64,000 nt of DNA, taken from assembly GCF_023955655.1 (NCBI RefSeq), contig NZ_JAMXHT010000006.1:310001-374000 (forward strand), written 5' to 3'. Below, piece by piece: positions 7,887 to 17,274 of this stretch. This DNA comes from Ralstonia soli. Its GTDB lineage: Bacteria; Pseudomonadota; Gammaproteobacteria; Burkholderiales; Burkholderiaceae. A program made the position numbers and the translations under genes. The notes below the pieces were generated by a model. It saw nothing but the letters and a program-made list of their open reading frames with translations. It was not told where the DNA came from and did not search any database. Numbering within the stretch: the first letter of the stretch is position 1; each line of letters starts with the position of its first letter.

Positions 7887-8578
7887 GCGCGTCGCAACCG
7901 GCCATGGTGTTTGAAGGCCTGCGCTGTCGGCATGGAGCGCGCTTGCTCTTTGAGATTCCGCGCCTGGCGCTGTCGGCCGGGCATGCGATCGTGATCACCG
8001 GCGCAAACGGTGTCGGCAAGACCACGCTACTGCGCATGCTGGCCGGACTCGCGCCGGCCCATGATGCGACCGTCGATCTGGGCCGCGGGCGACAACCGCT
8101 GTCGCCCTACCCGGCCGAACTGCGCGCGCGGCTGACCTACGTGCATCAGCATCCGTACCTGTTCCGCACCTCGGTGCGCGCGAATCTCGCCTATGGGTTG
8201 ACCACGGGGCCGCACCGCGTGGCGCACGTCGAGCTGACGGCGCGCATCGACGATGCGCTGCGCTGGGCGGGCCTGCAGCACGTGGTGGATGTGTCGCCCG
8301 AGCGGCTCTCGGGCGGCGAGACCCAGCGCCTCGCGCTGGCACGTGCCCGTGCACTGCAAACGGATGTACTGCTGCTGGACGAGCCGACCTCGAACCTGGA
8401 CGGTGCCGCACGCGAGCAAGTCATCGCGCTGGTGGGAGAGCTGGCGGCCGAGGGCCGCACGCTGCTGATGGTCTGCCACGACCGGGAGCTCATCAATCTG
8501 CCCGGCGTCACACGTTGGAAACTAGAGCATACCGACGGCCAGGGGCGGCTCGAAATGCGCGGGCAACACGCCACGTAG
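7883..8578 (+). CDS. ABC transporter ATP-binding protein, tungstate (TupC) type
   Basis: A 231-residue ATPase that powers the neighbouring permease. Walker A is GANGVGKTT, the Q-loop lies near YVHQHPYLF, the ABC signature is LSGGETQRLALARA, and Walker B is VLLLDEPTSNLD with the H-loop at MVCHDRELI. The start at 7883 is chosen for the strong GGAGGTG ribosome site supplied by the upstream micro-ORF. The 3' end overlaps the 3' end of convergent pabBC by 57 bp, so the last 19 codons of each gene share DNA. The C-terminal tail after the H-loop is unusually short, as in small tungstate-type ATPases. Confidence 0.86.
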   Translation: MSASQPAMVFEGLRCRHGARLLFEIPRLALSAGHAIVITGANGVGKTTLLRMLAGLAPAHDATVDLGRGRQPLSPYPAELRARLTYVHQHPYLFRTSVRANLAYGLTTGPHRVAHVELTARIDDALRWAGLQHVVDVSPERLSGGETQRLALARARALQTDVLLLDEPTSNLDGAAREQVIALVGELAAEGRTLLMVCHDRELINLPGVTRWKLEHTDGQGRLEMRGQHAT

Positions 8579-10411
8579 GGCATTGCACACGGCGATGGCC
8601 TCCGCGCGGGCAACATCAGCGCGGGTCAGCGACCGTTCGCGCAGCGGCGCGCCGAGCCACGGCGTGGCGTCTTCCAGCAGCACGGCGCGCATCACCCCCG
8701 GCAGCACGCCCGCCGACAGTGGCGGCGTCCACCACGCGCCATCGAGCTTGGCCAGCACCGTGCTGCGCCCGCCTTCGGCCAGCGTGCCATCGGCGTTGAA
8801 GAACACGGCGTCGAACGCACCTTCGCGCTCAGCGGCCTGCCACGCGGCATCGTAGCCGGCGCGCAGCGTGGTCTTGTGGGACGGCAGAATGTGCGCCGCC
8901 TCACGCGATTGCGATGCGACGAGCAGGCGCACCGGTGCATCCCACGTCGCGCGCAGAGGCGGCAATGGCACCGCCGATACGTTGGCGATGCCGTCCGGCG
9001 TGAGCGACAGACGCATGCGATAGTCGCCCTCGCCTTCGAGGGACGCACACACACGCGCGACATCATCGACCAGTGCGCTGCGATTGAACGGAAAACCGAA
9101 TGCCCTTGCCGAGCGTTCCAGGCGCGCCAGGTGCCAATCCAGCAGCGGCACGCCATCGCGCGTCGCACGCATCGTCTCGAACAGCGACAGCCCCGGGGCG
9201 AGCGCAGTCACGAAGCGCGCCTTCAGCTGACACTCCGCGTACTCCTCATCGGCGATGCTGTCGTGCACGATGCCCGAACCGATACCGAGTTCGCCCACGC
9301 GCAGGCCATCCGTGCCTGGGGCGCCGAGAACCAGCGTGCGAATCGCGACGGAGAAACACGTATCGCCCATCGCACGGTCATCGGTGGGCGCGTCGATCCA
9401 GCCGATGGCGCCCGTGTAGAGGCCGCGTGGCTCGGGCTCCAGCGCATCGATGATTTCCATCGTGCGCCGCTTGGGCGCACCGGTAATCGAGCCGCATGGA
9501 AACAACGCGCGCAGGCAATCGGCAAGACCCGTGGCCGGCGGAATCTCCGCCTCCACGGTGGACGTCATCTGCAGCACGCTACCAAACGGTGTGACCTCGA
9601 ACAGCGCCGGCACACGCACCGAGCCGGAGCGCGCGAGGCGGCCCAGGTCGTTGCGCAGCAGGTCGACGATCATCAGGTTTTCAGCGCGGTTCTTCTCGTC
9701 GGCGGCCAGCGCGATGGCACGGGCCTCGTCGACTTCGACGTCGCCGGTGGCGGGCGCGGTGCCCTTCATCGGCCGTGCGACCAACTTGCCTGCGTGATGC
9801 GAAAAGAACAGCTCCGGCGAGCACGACAGGATCGCGCCGCCCTCCGGCAACCCGATGAAGGCGCCATACGGCACCGGCTGACGCGCGCGCAGCCGTCGGT
9901 ACAACGCGGCCGGTGCGCCAAACGCACTCATGCGCAGGCGGTAGGTGTAGTTGACTTCGTAGGTGTCGCCCGCCGCAATCCAGTCGTGGATGCGCGCGAT
10001 GGCGTGGGTATAGGTGGCGTGATCGACGCTGGCGGCACAGTCGAACAGACCGGCCGCGCCGGCTGCTTCAGGCCACGCATCGAACAGCGCATCGACCCCG
10101 GCCGGCGACAGCACCTGCATCGCGCGAAACAACAGCACGCGCAAGCGGCCATCGTGGCCAGGCAATGCAGAGGAAGTTTCAGTGGAAGTTGGCAGACCGA
10201 CCAACGGCCCGCCAAACTCATACGGCGCGACGATCAGCGCATGCAAACCCTCGCGCCACGCGGCACGCAGATCATCGTCCAAGCCGTCCAGCACGCCGGC
10301 GGGCCGGAAGAATTCACCGGCATACCCGGTGTACCAGCGCGAGCACGGTGCACCGCCCGAGGTGGCATCGTCCAGCAGCGCAAACGGCGCGCCGGTTTCC
10401 GGCAACTGCAT
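8522..10411 (-). CDS. pabB: aminodeoxychorismate synthase component I fused to aminodeoxychorismate lyase
   Basis: A 629-residue two-domain protein for p-aminobenzoate synthesis. Residues 1 to about 395 are PabB: YEVNYTYRLR, PMKGTAPATGD, KNRAENLMIVDLLRNDLGR and GSITGAPKRRTMEI form the chorismate-binding active site. Residues from about 400 are a PabC-like PLP-fold lyase: LFETMRATRDGVPLLDWHLAR, HKTTLRAGYD with the presumed PLP lysine, and FFNADGTLAEGGRSTVLA. Thus one chain makes aminodeoxychorismate and cleaves it to pABA; the glutaminase PabA would be elsewhere. It follows dnaJ after 35 bp on the same strand and may be read from the dnaKJ promoter. Its 3' end overlaps the convergent ABC ATPase gene. 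Confidence 0.93.
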   Translation of the reverse strand: MQLPETGAPFALLDDATSGGAPCSRWYTGYAGEFFRPAGVLDGLDDDLRAAWREGLHALIVAPYEFGGPLVGLPTSTETSSALPGHDGRLRVLLFRAMQVLSPAGVDALFDAWPEAAGAAGLFDCAASVDHATYTHAIARIHDWIAAGDTYEVNYTYRLRMSAFGAPAALYRRLRARQPVPYGAFIGLPEGGAILSCSPELFFSHHAGKLVARPMKGTAPATGDVEVDEARAIALAADEKNRAENLMIVDLLRNDLGRLARSGSVRVPALFEVTPFGSVLQMTSTVEAEIPPATGLADCLRALFPCGSITGAPKRRTMEIIDALEPEPRGLYTGAIGWIDAPTDDRAMGDTCFSVAIRTLVLGAPGTDGLRVGELGIGSGIVHDSIADEEYAECQLKARFVTALAPGLSLFETMRATRDGVPLLDWHLARLERSARAFGFPFNRSALVDDVARVCASLEGEGDYRMRLSLTPDGIANVSAVPLPPLRATWDAPVRLLVASQSREAAHILPSHKTTLRAGYDAAWQAAEREGAFDAVFFNADGTLAEGGRSTVLAKLDGAWWTPPLSAGVLPGVMRAVLLEDATPWLGAPLRERSLTRADVARAEAIAVCNALRGVLPAHFEPPLAVGML

Positions 10412-10446
10412 GACGATGTCCCCCGGTAACTGCGGTAGTGCTGTGC

Positions 10447-11595
10447 TTAAGACGAGAAGAAGTTCTTCACCTTATCCATCCACGACTGCTCTTGCGGGCT
10501 GTGCCGCGAGCCGCCTTCGTGCACGGACTTGTCGAACTGCTTGAGCAGATCCTTCTGGTGCTCGGTCAGCTTGACCGGCGTCTCGATGTTTACGTGCACA
10601 TAGAGATCGCCCGCGTAGCCCGAACGCACGCCCTTGATGCCCTTGCCGCGCAGACGGAACGTCTTGCCAGCCTGCGTGCCTTCGGGCACCGTGAACGAGG
10701 CACGGCCGCCCAGCGTGGGCACTTCAATGTCGCCGCCAATACACGCCGTCGCGAACGAAATCGGCATCTGGCAGTGCAGATCGTCGCCGTCGCGCTCGAA
10801 CACCGGGTGCGGCTTGATGTGGATTTCCACATACAGGTCGCCCGGGGGTCCACCGTTGATGCCCGGCTCGCCATTGCCCGACGAGCGGATGCGCATCCCT
10901 TCGTCGATACCGGCCGGAATCTTCACTTCCAGCGTCTTCTGGCTCTTCAGCTTGCCCTGGCCATGGCACTTGCTGCACGGCTTGGGGATGTACTTGCCGC
11001 TGCCGTGGCACTTCGGGCAGGTCTGCTGCATCGTGAAGAAGCCCTGCGACACACGCACCTGGCCGGCGCCGTGGCAGGTCGGGCAGGTCTCCACGCTCGA
11101 GCCGGGCTCGGCGCCCTTGCCGTGACAGTGGTCGCACTCGTCCCAGTGCGGCACGCGGATCTGCGTGTCGTAGCCGTGCGCGGCCTGCTCCAGCGTGATC
11201 TCCATGCTGTAGCGCAGGTCAGCACCGCGGTACATCTGCGGGCCGCCGCCACGACGGCCGCCCTGGCCCTGTGCCTGGCCGAAGATGTCGCCAAAGATGT
11301 CGCCAAAGGCTTCGGCAAAGCCGCCGCCAAAACCAGCGCCACCCGCGCCAAAGCCGCCCGCCATGTTGGGGTCGACACCGGCGTGGCCGTACTGGTCATA
11401 CGCGGCTTTCTTCTCGGCATCGGAGAGCATCTCGTAGGCCTCTTTGGCCTCCTTGAACTTCTCTTCCGCTTCCTTGCTGTCCGGATTGCGGTCCGGGTGG
11501 TACTTCATCGCGAGCTTGCGATAGGCCTTCTTGATCTCGTCGTCGCTCGCGTTCTTACCCACCCCGAGCACTTCGTAGTAATCACGTTTTGCCAT
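10447..11595 (-). CDS. dnaJ: molecular chaperone DnaJ
   Basis: The Hsp40 partner of DnaK: it delivers unfolded clients and stimulates ATP hydrolysis. The 382-residue type A protein has a J domain at 1-70 with HPD at 33-35, a Gly/Phe-rich linker ([14 protein letters not shown]), then four CxxCxGxG zinc repeats ([32 protein letters not shown]) and the beta-rich client-binding C-terminus. It lies 134 bp after dnaK on the same strand, with a perfect 18-bp palindrome in the gap, so expression probably comes largely from the sigma-32 promoter of dnaK. Confidence 0.98.
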   Translation of the reverse strand: MAKRDYYEVLGVGKNASDDEIKKAYRKLAMKYHPDRNPDSKEAEEKFKEAKEAYEMLSDAEKKAAYDQYGHAGVDPNMAGGFGAGGAGFGGGFAEAFGDIFGDIFGQAQGQGGRRGGGPQMYRGADLRYSMEITLEQAAHGYDTQIRVPHWDECDHCHGKGAEPGSSVETCPTCHGAGQVRVSQGFFTMQQTCPKCHGSGKYIPKPCSKCHGQGKLKSQKTLEVKIPAGIDEGMRIRSSGNGEPGINGGPPGDLYVEIHIKPHPVFERDGDDLHCQMPISFATACIGGDIEVPTLGGRASFTVPEGTQAGKTFRLRGKGIKGVRSGYAGDLYVHVNIETPVKLTEHQKDLLKQFDKSVHEGGSRHSPQEQSWMDKVKNFFSS

Positions 11596-11706
11596 GGTGG
11601 CTTCAGTCGTCGCCTGTTTTTTACTGCGTGTCGAATAGCAAAAAAGCCGAGCATGGCATCAGGTGCGTCCCGCGCCACCCGATGGCCACTGCCCGGCGTA
11701 CCCTCA

Positions 11707-11724
11707 AGTCCGCCGCGGCGGACT
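11707..11724 (-). promoter_or_regulatory. 18-bp perfect palindrome in the dnaK-dnaJ gap
   Basis: AGTCCGCCGCGGCGGACT lies 5 bp after the dnaK stop (stop codon at 11730-11732). In RNA it forms a strong GC hairpin with no following U-run, so it fits an mRNA-stabilising or partial-termination structure that lowers dnaJ relative to dnaK rather than a full terminator. Confidence 0.5.
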
Positions 11725-11729
11725 CAGGC

Positions 11730-13682
11730 TTACTTCTTGTCGTTCACTTCCTTGAACTCGGCGTCGACGACGTTATCGTCGTGCGGCGCACCGTGACCGG
11801 CTTGGGCACCTGCCTGGGCACCGGCGGCTTGTTCAGCACCGCCCGCTTCACCCTTGGCCTGCATATCGGCATAGACCTTCTCGCCCAGCTTCTGCGAGGC
11901 CGTAGCCAGCGCTTCCACCTTGGCGTCGATCGCGGCCTTGTCGGTACCCTTCAGGGCTTCTTCAAGTTCCTTGATCGCGGCTTCGATCTTGTCCTTCTCG
12001 CCAGCTTCGAGCTTGTCGCCGTACTCGCCCAGGGCCTTCTTGGTCGAGTGCACCAGCGCTTCGCCCTGGTTACGGGAGTCGACCAGTTCGCGCAGCTTCT
12101 TGTCTTCCTCGGCGTTGGCCTCGGCGTCCTTCACCATGCGCTCGATCTCGGCTTCCGACAGGCCGGAGCTTGCCTTGATCGTGATCTTGTTTTCCTTGCC
12201 GGTCGCCTTGTCCTTGGCGCCCACGTGCAGAATGCCGTTGGCGTCGATGTCGAACGACACTTCAATCTGCGGCGTGCCGCGCGGTGCCGGCGGAATGCCT
12301 TCGAGGTTGAATTCGCCCAGCATCTTGTTGCCGGAGGCCATCTCGCGCTCGCCCTGGTAGACCTTGATCGTCACGGCCGGCTGGTTGTCGTCGGCGGTCG
12401 AGAAGGTCTGCGAGAACTTGGTCGGGATGGTCGTGTTCTTGCCGATCATCTTGGTCATCACGCCACCCAGCGTTTCGATGCCCAGCGACAGCGGCGTCAC
12501 GTCCAGCAGCAGCACGTCGGTACGGTCACCGCCCAGCACCTGACCCTGGATGGCGGCGCCCACGGCGACAGCTTCGTCCGGGTTCACGTCCTTGCGGGCT
12601 TCCTTGCCGAAGAACTCCTTCACCTTCTCCTGCACCTTCGGCATACGCGTCATGCCGCCGACCAGGATCACGTCGTGGATGTCCGACACTTTCACGCCAG
12701 CATCCTTGATGGCGGTGCGGCACGGATCGATCGTACGGGCGATCAGGTCTTCAACCAGCGCTTCCAGCTTGGCGCGCGTGATCTTCAGGTTCAAGTGCTT
12801 CGGACCGGATGCGTCGGCCGTGATGTACGGCAGGTTAATCTCGGTCTGTTGCGTGCTCGACAGCTCGATCTTGGCCTTTTCAGCGGCTTCCTTCAGGCGT
12901 TGCAGCGCGAGCACGTCCTTGCTCAGGTCGACCCCTTGGTCCTTCTTGAACTCGCCGATGATGTAATCGATGATGCGCTGGTCAAAGTCTTCGCCGCCCA
13001 GGAACGTATCGCCGTTGGTCGACAGCACTTCGAACTGCTTTTCGCCGTCCACGTCGGCGATCTCGATGATCGAGATGTCGAACGTACCGCCGCCGAGGTC
13101 ATACACGGCGATCTTGCGGTCGCCCTTCTCGTTCTTGTCCAGGCCGAACGCCAGCGCAGCCGCTGTCGGCTCGTTGATGATGCGCTTGACGTCCAGACCG
13201 GCGATGCGGCCGGCGTCCTTGGTCGCCTGGCGCTGCGAATCGTTGAAGTACGCCGGCACCGTGATCACGGCTTCGGTCACTTCCTCGCCCAGGTAGTCCT
13301 CGGCGGTCTTCTTCATCTTGCGCAGGGTTTCCGCCGAGATTTGCGGCGGTGCCAGCTTCTGGCCGCGCACTTCCACCCAGGCGTCGCCATTGTCGGCCTT
13401 GACGATGGAATACGGCATCAGGCCGATGTCCTTCTGGACTTCCTTCTCTTCAAACTTGCGGCCGATCAGGCGCTTGACTGCGTACAGCGTGTTCTTCGGG
13501 TTGGTGACGGCCTGGCGCTTGGCCGGCGCGCCGACCAGGATCTCGCCGTCTTCCATGTAGGCGATGATCGACGGGGTGGTGCGAGCGCCTTCGGCGTTCT
13601 CGATCACCTTGGGGGTGTTGCCCTCCATGATGGAGACGCAGCTGTTGGTGGTACCCAGGTCGATACCGATGATTTTGCCCAT
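11730..13682 (-). CDS. dnaK: molecular chaperone DnaK (Hsp70)
   Basis: A 650-residue Hsp70. The ATPase domain (1 to about 385) has [49 protein letters not shown] and [10 protein letters not shown]. The hydrophobic linker reads [16 protein letters not shown], and then come the substrate-binding domain and helical lid. The Ala/Gly-rich tail ends [14 protein letters not shown], the EEVD-like terminus of bacterial DnaK. The start at 13682 ([10 protein letters not shown]) is universal for the family; upstream open codons are leader. A near-consensus sigma-32 promoter lies 57-84 bp upstream. No CIRCE element is seen although hrcA is in the window. Confidence 0.99.
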   Translation of the reverse strand: MGKIIGIDLGTTNSCVSIMEGNTPKVIENAEGARTTPSIIAYMEDGEILVGAPAKRQAVTNPKNTLYAVKRLIGRKFEEKEVQKDIGLMPYSIVKADNGDAWVEVRGQKLAPPQISAETLRKMKKTAEDYLGEEVTEAVITVPAYFNDSQRQATKDAGRIAGLDVKRIINEPTAAALAFGLDKNEKGDRKIAVYDLGGGTFDISIIEIADVDGEKQFEVLSTNGDTFLGGEDFDQRIIDYIIGEFKKDQGVDLSKDVLALQRLKEAAEKAKIELSSTQQTEINLPYITADASGPKHLNLKITRAKLEALVEDLIARTIDPCRTAIKDAGVKVSDIHDVILVGGMTRMPKVQEKVKEFFGKEARKDVNPDEAVAVGAAIQGQVLGGDRTDVLLLDVTPLSLGIETLGGVMTKMIGKNTTIPTKFSQTFSTADDNQPAVTIKVYQGEREMASGNKMLGEFNLEGIPPAPRGTPQIEVSFDIDANGILHVGAKDKATGKENKITIKASSGLSEAEIERMVKDAEANAEEDKKLRELVDSRNQGEALVHSTKKALGEYGDKLEAGEKDKIEAAIKELEEALKGTDKAAIDAKVEALATASQKLGEKVYADMQAKGEAGGAEQAAGAQAGAQAGHGAPHDDNVVDAEFKEVNDKK

Positions 13683-13738
13683 GTTCTTGCTCCTCGAATC
13701 TGGTGTCAGGACTGCACTGAAATACAAACTTGGCTCGG

Positions 13739-13766
13739 ATGTGGGAGTGCCGTCCGGCTTTTCAAG
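13739..13766 (-). promoter_or_regulatory. sigma-32 heat-shock promoter of dnaK
   Basis: On the minus strand CTTGAAA (13766-13760) and CCCACAT (13745-13739) are 14 bp apart, close to the RpoH consensus CTTGAAA-N13/14-CCCCATNT. The site ends 56 bp before the dnaK ATG. No CIRCE-type inverted repeat is visible between it and dnaK. Confidence 0.8.
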
Positions 13767-13948
13767 GCCGATTTTTGAAAAGTTGAGCATTTTGGCCGGT
13801 TTTTCTTGGGAAAGCACCCGAAAACGTGCGCTCCCAGGCAAAAACGGCCGTTTTGAACGCTCAGCGCGGCAAACCGGGCATCAAAGGTCAGGATGGTACC
13901 CTTGCGCCCATTGCCATTTGCCGGAACCCTCCGCTGGCCTTTGCGCCC

Positions 13949-15256
13949 ATGCCTTTGTCCCCTTTCCGCTCCGTTCTTGCCGCCGCTGTGCTTGCCGCAT
14001 GCGCCGTGCCCTCCGCCGATGCGGCCGTTGCCGTGCTCCAGCCGTCCCGCCGCATCGATGCCAATCAGCCCTTCACCCTGACGCTCGTGATCTCGGGCGA
14101 TGCGGCCCAGCGCAGCTATGCCGTGCCCGCAAAACTGCGCGTGACCGCCACCGCTGATCTGCAAGGCGCCGTTGAAGTGACGCTCAATCGACACAGCGGC
14201 GGCGCCGAAACGCTGCACCTGCGTCCGGGCCAAGTCCGCACCGTCGCTTATACCGGCACGCTGCCCGAGGTGCTGCGCGGCACGGTCCGCATCGACATGC
14301 CGGACCTGGATGCGGCACCCGTGCTCGTCACGCTGGTGCGTGGCGCCGACGCCCCGCAGATCGCCGCGGAAGGCGCACCCGCCGGTGCCGTCCGCAACGC
14401 TGCTGCCAACGGCGTTCGCCCGGGGGGCGCATTGGGGGCCAACCCGAGCGCCCAGCCTGCCGATGCAAACGTTGCACCGCCCGCACCCGTGACGGTTGCC
14501 GGTGCCGGCGAAACGCTGCGCCCTGCGGAAGAAACCGCGCGACTGACCTTCCACGAGCCCATGTTCGCTACCGTGGGCGCGCACGAGGGCCTGAACGTCA
14601 AGTTCCAGTTGAGCTTCAAGTTCCGGGTTTTCCAGCCGGAGAACCCGGCATCGGCCGCCTTTCTGGACAACCTGTACTTCGGTTATACGCAGTTTTCGCT
14701 GTGGGATCTGGGCAAGGAATCGGCGCCGTTCCGCGATACGAACTACCGGCCGAGCGTCTTTTACTACCGGCCCAATATCGACATCCCGAGCGGCCTCCAG
14801 GGCGGCGCGCTCACGCGGCTGTCGTTCGCGGGCGGCATCGAGCACGAATCGAACGGCCGCGACGGCGACGCCTCGCGCGCCATCAACACTGTCTTCGTGC
14901 GCCCGACCTTCCACTTTGGCGACCTGAACGACTACCACTGGAAGTTCGAGCCCAAGCTGTACGCCTACCTCACGCGCACCGGCAACACCGACATCGCGCA
15001 TTACCGTGGTTTTGGCGACTTCCGCGTCTCGTATGGCGCTCCCAATGGCTGGGAGCTGGCAGCCACGCTGCGCAAGGGCACACGCAAGGCTTATGGCAGC
15101 GTCGACGCGCAACTCAGCTACCCGATGAGCCGCATCTTCAGCGGAACGGCCGGCTACCTGTTCGTCCAGTACTTCACCGGCTACGGCGAGAGCCTGCTCG
15201 ACTACAACCACAAGCTGGGCTCGCAGTTGCGCGTCGGGTACAGCCTCTCGCGCTGA
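13949..15256 (+). CDS. pldA: outer membrane phospholipase A with N-terminal extension
   Basis: A 435-residue secreted protein. MPLSPFRSVLAAAVLAACAV is a signal peptide, with likely cleavage after ADA at 25. Residues about 27-130 form a beta-rich domain of unknown role, followed by a Pro/Ala linker to about 198. The C-terminal part is the PldA barrel: LWDLGKESAPFRDTNYRPS and the catalytic block GIEHESNGRDGD, with presumed catalytic His299 and Ser301, then VFVRPTFHFGD and aromatic-ended strands. Known family members hydrolyse outer-membrane phospholipids and are about 290 residues, so the front domain is extra. The start at 13949 is chosen because it gives the signal peptide; the frame is open further upstream. 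It is divergent from dnaK and convergent with rnk. Confidence 0.86.
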   Translation: MPLSPFRSVLAAAVLAACAVPSADAAVAVLQPSRRIDANQPFTLTLVISGDAAQRSYAVPAKLRVTATADLQGAVEVTLNRHSGGAETLHLRPGQVRTVAYTGTLPEVLRGTVRIDMPDLDAAPVLVTLVRGADAPQIAAEGAPAGAVRNAAANGVRPGGALGANPSAQPADANVAPPAPVTVAGAGETLRPAEETARLTFHEPMFATVGAHEGLNVKFQLSFKFRVFQPENPASAAFLDNLYFGYTQFSLWDLGKESAPFRDTNYRPSVFYYRPNIDIPSGLQGGALTRLSFAGGIEHESNGRDGDASRAINTVFVRPTFHFGDLNDYHWKFEPKLYAYLTRTGNTDIAHYRGFGDFRVSYGAPNGWELAATLRKGTRKAYGSVDAQLSYPMSRIFSGTAGYLFVQYFTGYGESLLDYNHKLGSQLRVGYSLSR

Positions 15257-15302
15257 GAACGGGTTCGCGGTCCTGCCGCGCGATCCAATCTGGCCTTGCG
15301 AT

Positions 15303-15329
15303 GCGCGCCGTACACGTGTACGGCTGCGC
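15303..15329. terminator. palindrome between convergent pldA and rnk, possible bidirectional terminator
   Basis: GCCGTACACGTGTACGGC at 15307-15324 is a perfect palindrome, and with one bulged base the stem extends by a further GCGC/GCGC on each side. It sits in the 135-bp gap between two convergent genes. There is no U-run on either side, so it may be a cruciform or a factor-assisted terminator. Confidence 0.4.
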
Positions 15330-15391
15330 TTCCCAGACCAACTTCGGGCCGCTCGCTACAGATCGCAGACCGGTTCTGGACAGTGGGCTGG

Positions 15392-15799
15392 TTAAAGCGT
15401 GTGCTGGCCGCTCGCCTCGGGCTGGAAAGCAACGCGCTCGATGCGCAGCGAGTGCTGGGCACCATTGGGTGATGAGTACTTGACCGACTTGCCCGCACGC
15501 GCACCCAGCAGCGCTGCACCCATCGGCGAGAGCACCGACAGCTTGGCGGAGCTCACGTTGGCCTCTTCGGGGTAGACCAGTGTCCACTCCTGCTCGGCGC
15601 CCGCGTCGTCCACCACGCGCACGACCGAATTCATCGTCACCACATCGGCGGGGATCTTGTTGCCCGGCACCACGTTGGCACGGGCGATCAGGTCATCGAC
15701 CAACTCGGCCAGTGCCGAGCTGTTGCCGGCGCGGACAGCGGCGTTTTCCAGGCGGGTGAGGTCGAGCTCGGTCAAGTAGATGGCGGCTGGTTTGGACAT
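15392..15799 (-). CDS. rnk: Rnk-type nucleoside diphosphate kinase regulator (GreA/B C-terminal domain family)
   Basis: A 135-residue protein with a short N-terminal helix pair (LTRLENAAVRAG, ALAELVDDLIARA) and the FKBP-like GreA/GreB C-terminal domain: VVTMNSVVRVVDDAGAEQEW, LVYPEEANVSSAKLSVLSPM and GAALLGARAGKSV. Rnk binds RNA polymerase in the secondary channel but lacks the long acidic coiled coil, so it is not a transcript-cleavage factor. In E. coli it affects nucleoside diphosphate kinase levels. A good TAGGAG ribosome site precedes the ATG. It lies downstream of grpE and the thioredoxin-like gene on the same strand, separated by about 310 bp. Confidence 0.85.
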   Translation of the reverse strand: MSKPAAIYLTELDLTRLENAAVRAGNSSALAELVDDLIARANVVPGNKIPADVVTMNSVVRVVDDAGAEQEWTLVYPEEANVSSAKLSVLSPMGAALLGARAGKSVKYSSPNGAQHSLRIERVAFQPEASGQHTL

Positions 15800-15956
15800 G
15801 GCGATCTCCTACGAATGGTCTTGAACACGGATTGATGCCGCCGCCGACGGCGTGAAAGCCCGGCATTGGCTGGAAGCTGACAGGGCGCGTGCGCCGGTCG
15901 GCAGTGATGCTGTGAAGCGGTGAGAGGTGGCCCGGCGGCAAGGTGCCGCTAGGGCA

Positions 15957-16097
15957 CTAGGACAACCGCCGGGCGGCGGCAAGGGCCGCGGTCATCGCCT
16001 GAGCGGCGCGCGGCAAGGTGCGCGCCACGCGCTTCGGGCGCACGGCACGGAAAGACGAAGAGAAGAGGAAGGCCGCAGCCATCGGCATCAACGTCAT
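15957..16097 (-). CDS. possible 46-residue basic small protein
   Basis: A short frame between the thioredoxin-like gene and rnk. It begins MTLMPMAAAFLFSSSFRAV and ends in an Arg/Ala-rich helix (QAMTAALAAARRLS). Only a weak GAGG lies upstream of the ATG. Nothing in it is recognised as a known family; it could be a real small cationic protein or chance coding in GC-rich DNA. The rest of the 15800-16110 stretch shows no other gene. Confidence 0.25.
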   Translation of the reverse strand: MTLMPMAAAFLFSSSFRAVRPKRVARTLPRAAQAMTAALAAARRLS

Positions 16098-16110
16098 GTT
16101 GGACGCGGCC

Positions 16111-16536
16111 TCAGACGAGCGGCTTGCCAGCCAGCTTGTTGCGTGCATTGGCAACAGCGGCGGCAAACTGCGCGTGGCCGTGCCAGCCGGTCGCCCGGCC
16201 TAGCTTCTTGCCACGATGAAAGAACAGGAACACCGGAATGCCGTGCAGGCCAAAGCGCTGGCCCAACTCGGGGTGTTCGTAGACGTTGGCGTGCAGCCAG
16301 TGCAGCCGCAGTTCACGCACGAGCGCAGGCTGCGCGAGCATGGCCTGCTTGGCCATCTCGCAGTTGAAGCAATCGACGCCCCAGAAGAACACGCAGACGA
16401 GGTCATCGCCCGCCGCCGCAATGGCCGCGTCGATGGTCTCGCCGTTGACCTCGCGCATGCCAAACGCCGCGAACGCGGTCTTATCGACCGGACGTGCGGC
16501 AGGTACGGCATGCGAGGCAACGGCGTTCTGGATCAT
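16111..16536 (-). CDS. thioredoxin-fold protein
   Basis: A 141-residue cytosolic thioredoxin-like protein. The active-site segment is FFWGVDCFNCEMAKQAM, with CFNC in place of the usual CGPC. A cis-Pro loop follows at HGIPVFLFFHRGKKLGRATGW, and the fold order is otherwise complete. There is no signal peptide, so it should act in the cytoplasm. The unusual CxxC dipeptide suggests a dedicated redox partner rather than general thioredoxin. It begins 13 bp after grpE on the same strand and is likely to be heat-shock induced with it. Confidence 0.8.
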   Translation of the reverse strand: MIQNAVASHAVPAARPVDKTAFAAFGMREVNGETIDAAIAAAGDDLVCVFFWGVDCFNCEMAKQAMLAQPALVRELRLHWLHANVYEHPELGQRFGLHGIPVFLFFHRGKKLGRATGWHGHAQFAAAVANARNKLAGKPLV

Positions 16537-16549
16537 GGAGCGTGTTGGC

Positions 16550-17197
16550 TTACTTAGGCGCAGCGACCGTCACCAGCGCGGGACGCAGCACGCGATCGGC
16601 CAGCGTGTAGCCGCGCTGGAGCACGGCCACCACGGTGTTGGCTTCCTGGTCGGCCGGCACCATCGAGATGGCCTGATGGCGATGCGGGTCAAACTTCTCA
16701 CCCACCGGGTTCAGCTCGGTCACACGGCCCTTCTCGAACGCGGCGTAGAGCTGCTTGAGCGTGAGCTCGACGCCCTCGCGCAGCTTCGTGGCATCGCCCG
16801 ACGTATCGGCCAGGGCGGCCTGCAGGCTGTCCATCACGGGCAGCAGGTATTCGGCAAAGCCTTCGATGGCGAATTTGTGCGCCTTGGCCACATCGTCCTG
16901 GCCGCGGCGGCGGATGTTCTCGCCTTCGGCCGTGGCGCGGGCCCAGTTTTCATAGTTCTGGCGAGCCTTTTCTTCTGCGGCTTCCAGTTGACGGCGCAAT
17001 TCGGCGACGTCCACATCCGCCACGGCTTCGGCCACGGCGGCTTCGTCACCGGCAACGGCCTGGGCATCGGCGCTCGCGCGCTGAGCCTGGCTCGAATAGG
17101 CGTTGGCGGCCTGACCGGCGTGCGATTGGGGCGGTTGGGCGGCTTGCGTGTCCGCTTGCGTATCCGGGGTCGAGGGGGTTTCCGAAGTGTGTTTCAT
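16550..17197 (-). CDS. grpE: nucleotide exchange factor GrpE
   Basis: GrpE releases ADP from DnaK to restart the chaperone cycle. The 215-residue protein has a long low-complexity Gln/Ala/Thr-rich N-terminus (about 1-60), the dimerising coiled coil ([31 protein letters not shown] in part), then the beta-domain with the family signature [15 protein letters not shown] near the end and [13 protein letters not shown] near-perfect sigma-32 promoter lies upstream. It is separated from dnaKJ by pldA, rnk and the thioredoxin-like gene. Confidence 0.96.
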   Translation of the reverse strand: MKHTSETPSTPDTQADTQAAQPPQSHAGQAANAYSSQAQRASADAQAVAGDEAAVAEAVADVDVAELRRQLEAAEEKARQNYENWARATAEGENIRRRGQDDVAKAHKFAIEGFAEYLLPVMDSLQAALADTSGDATKLREGVELTLKQLYAAFEKGRVTELNPVGEKFDPHRHQAISMVPADQEANTVVAVLQRGYTLADRVLRPALVTVAAPK

Positions 17198-17274
17198 AGC
17201 GCTGTGTAAAGGGATCGACGCACGGCATGTGCCTGACGACGATCCGCTGGATTTTTACGAACGATTTGTCCCCG

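Noticed and set aside
11589-13778. Plus-strand open frame of over 700 codons opposite dnaK
   Set aside because: Antisense to dnaK, a known effect of dnaK codon use; no ribosome site or domain.
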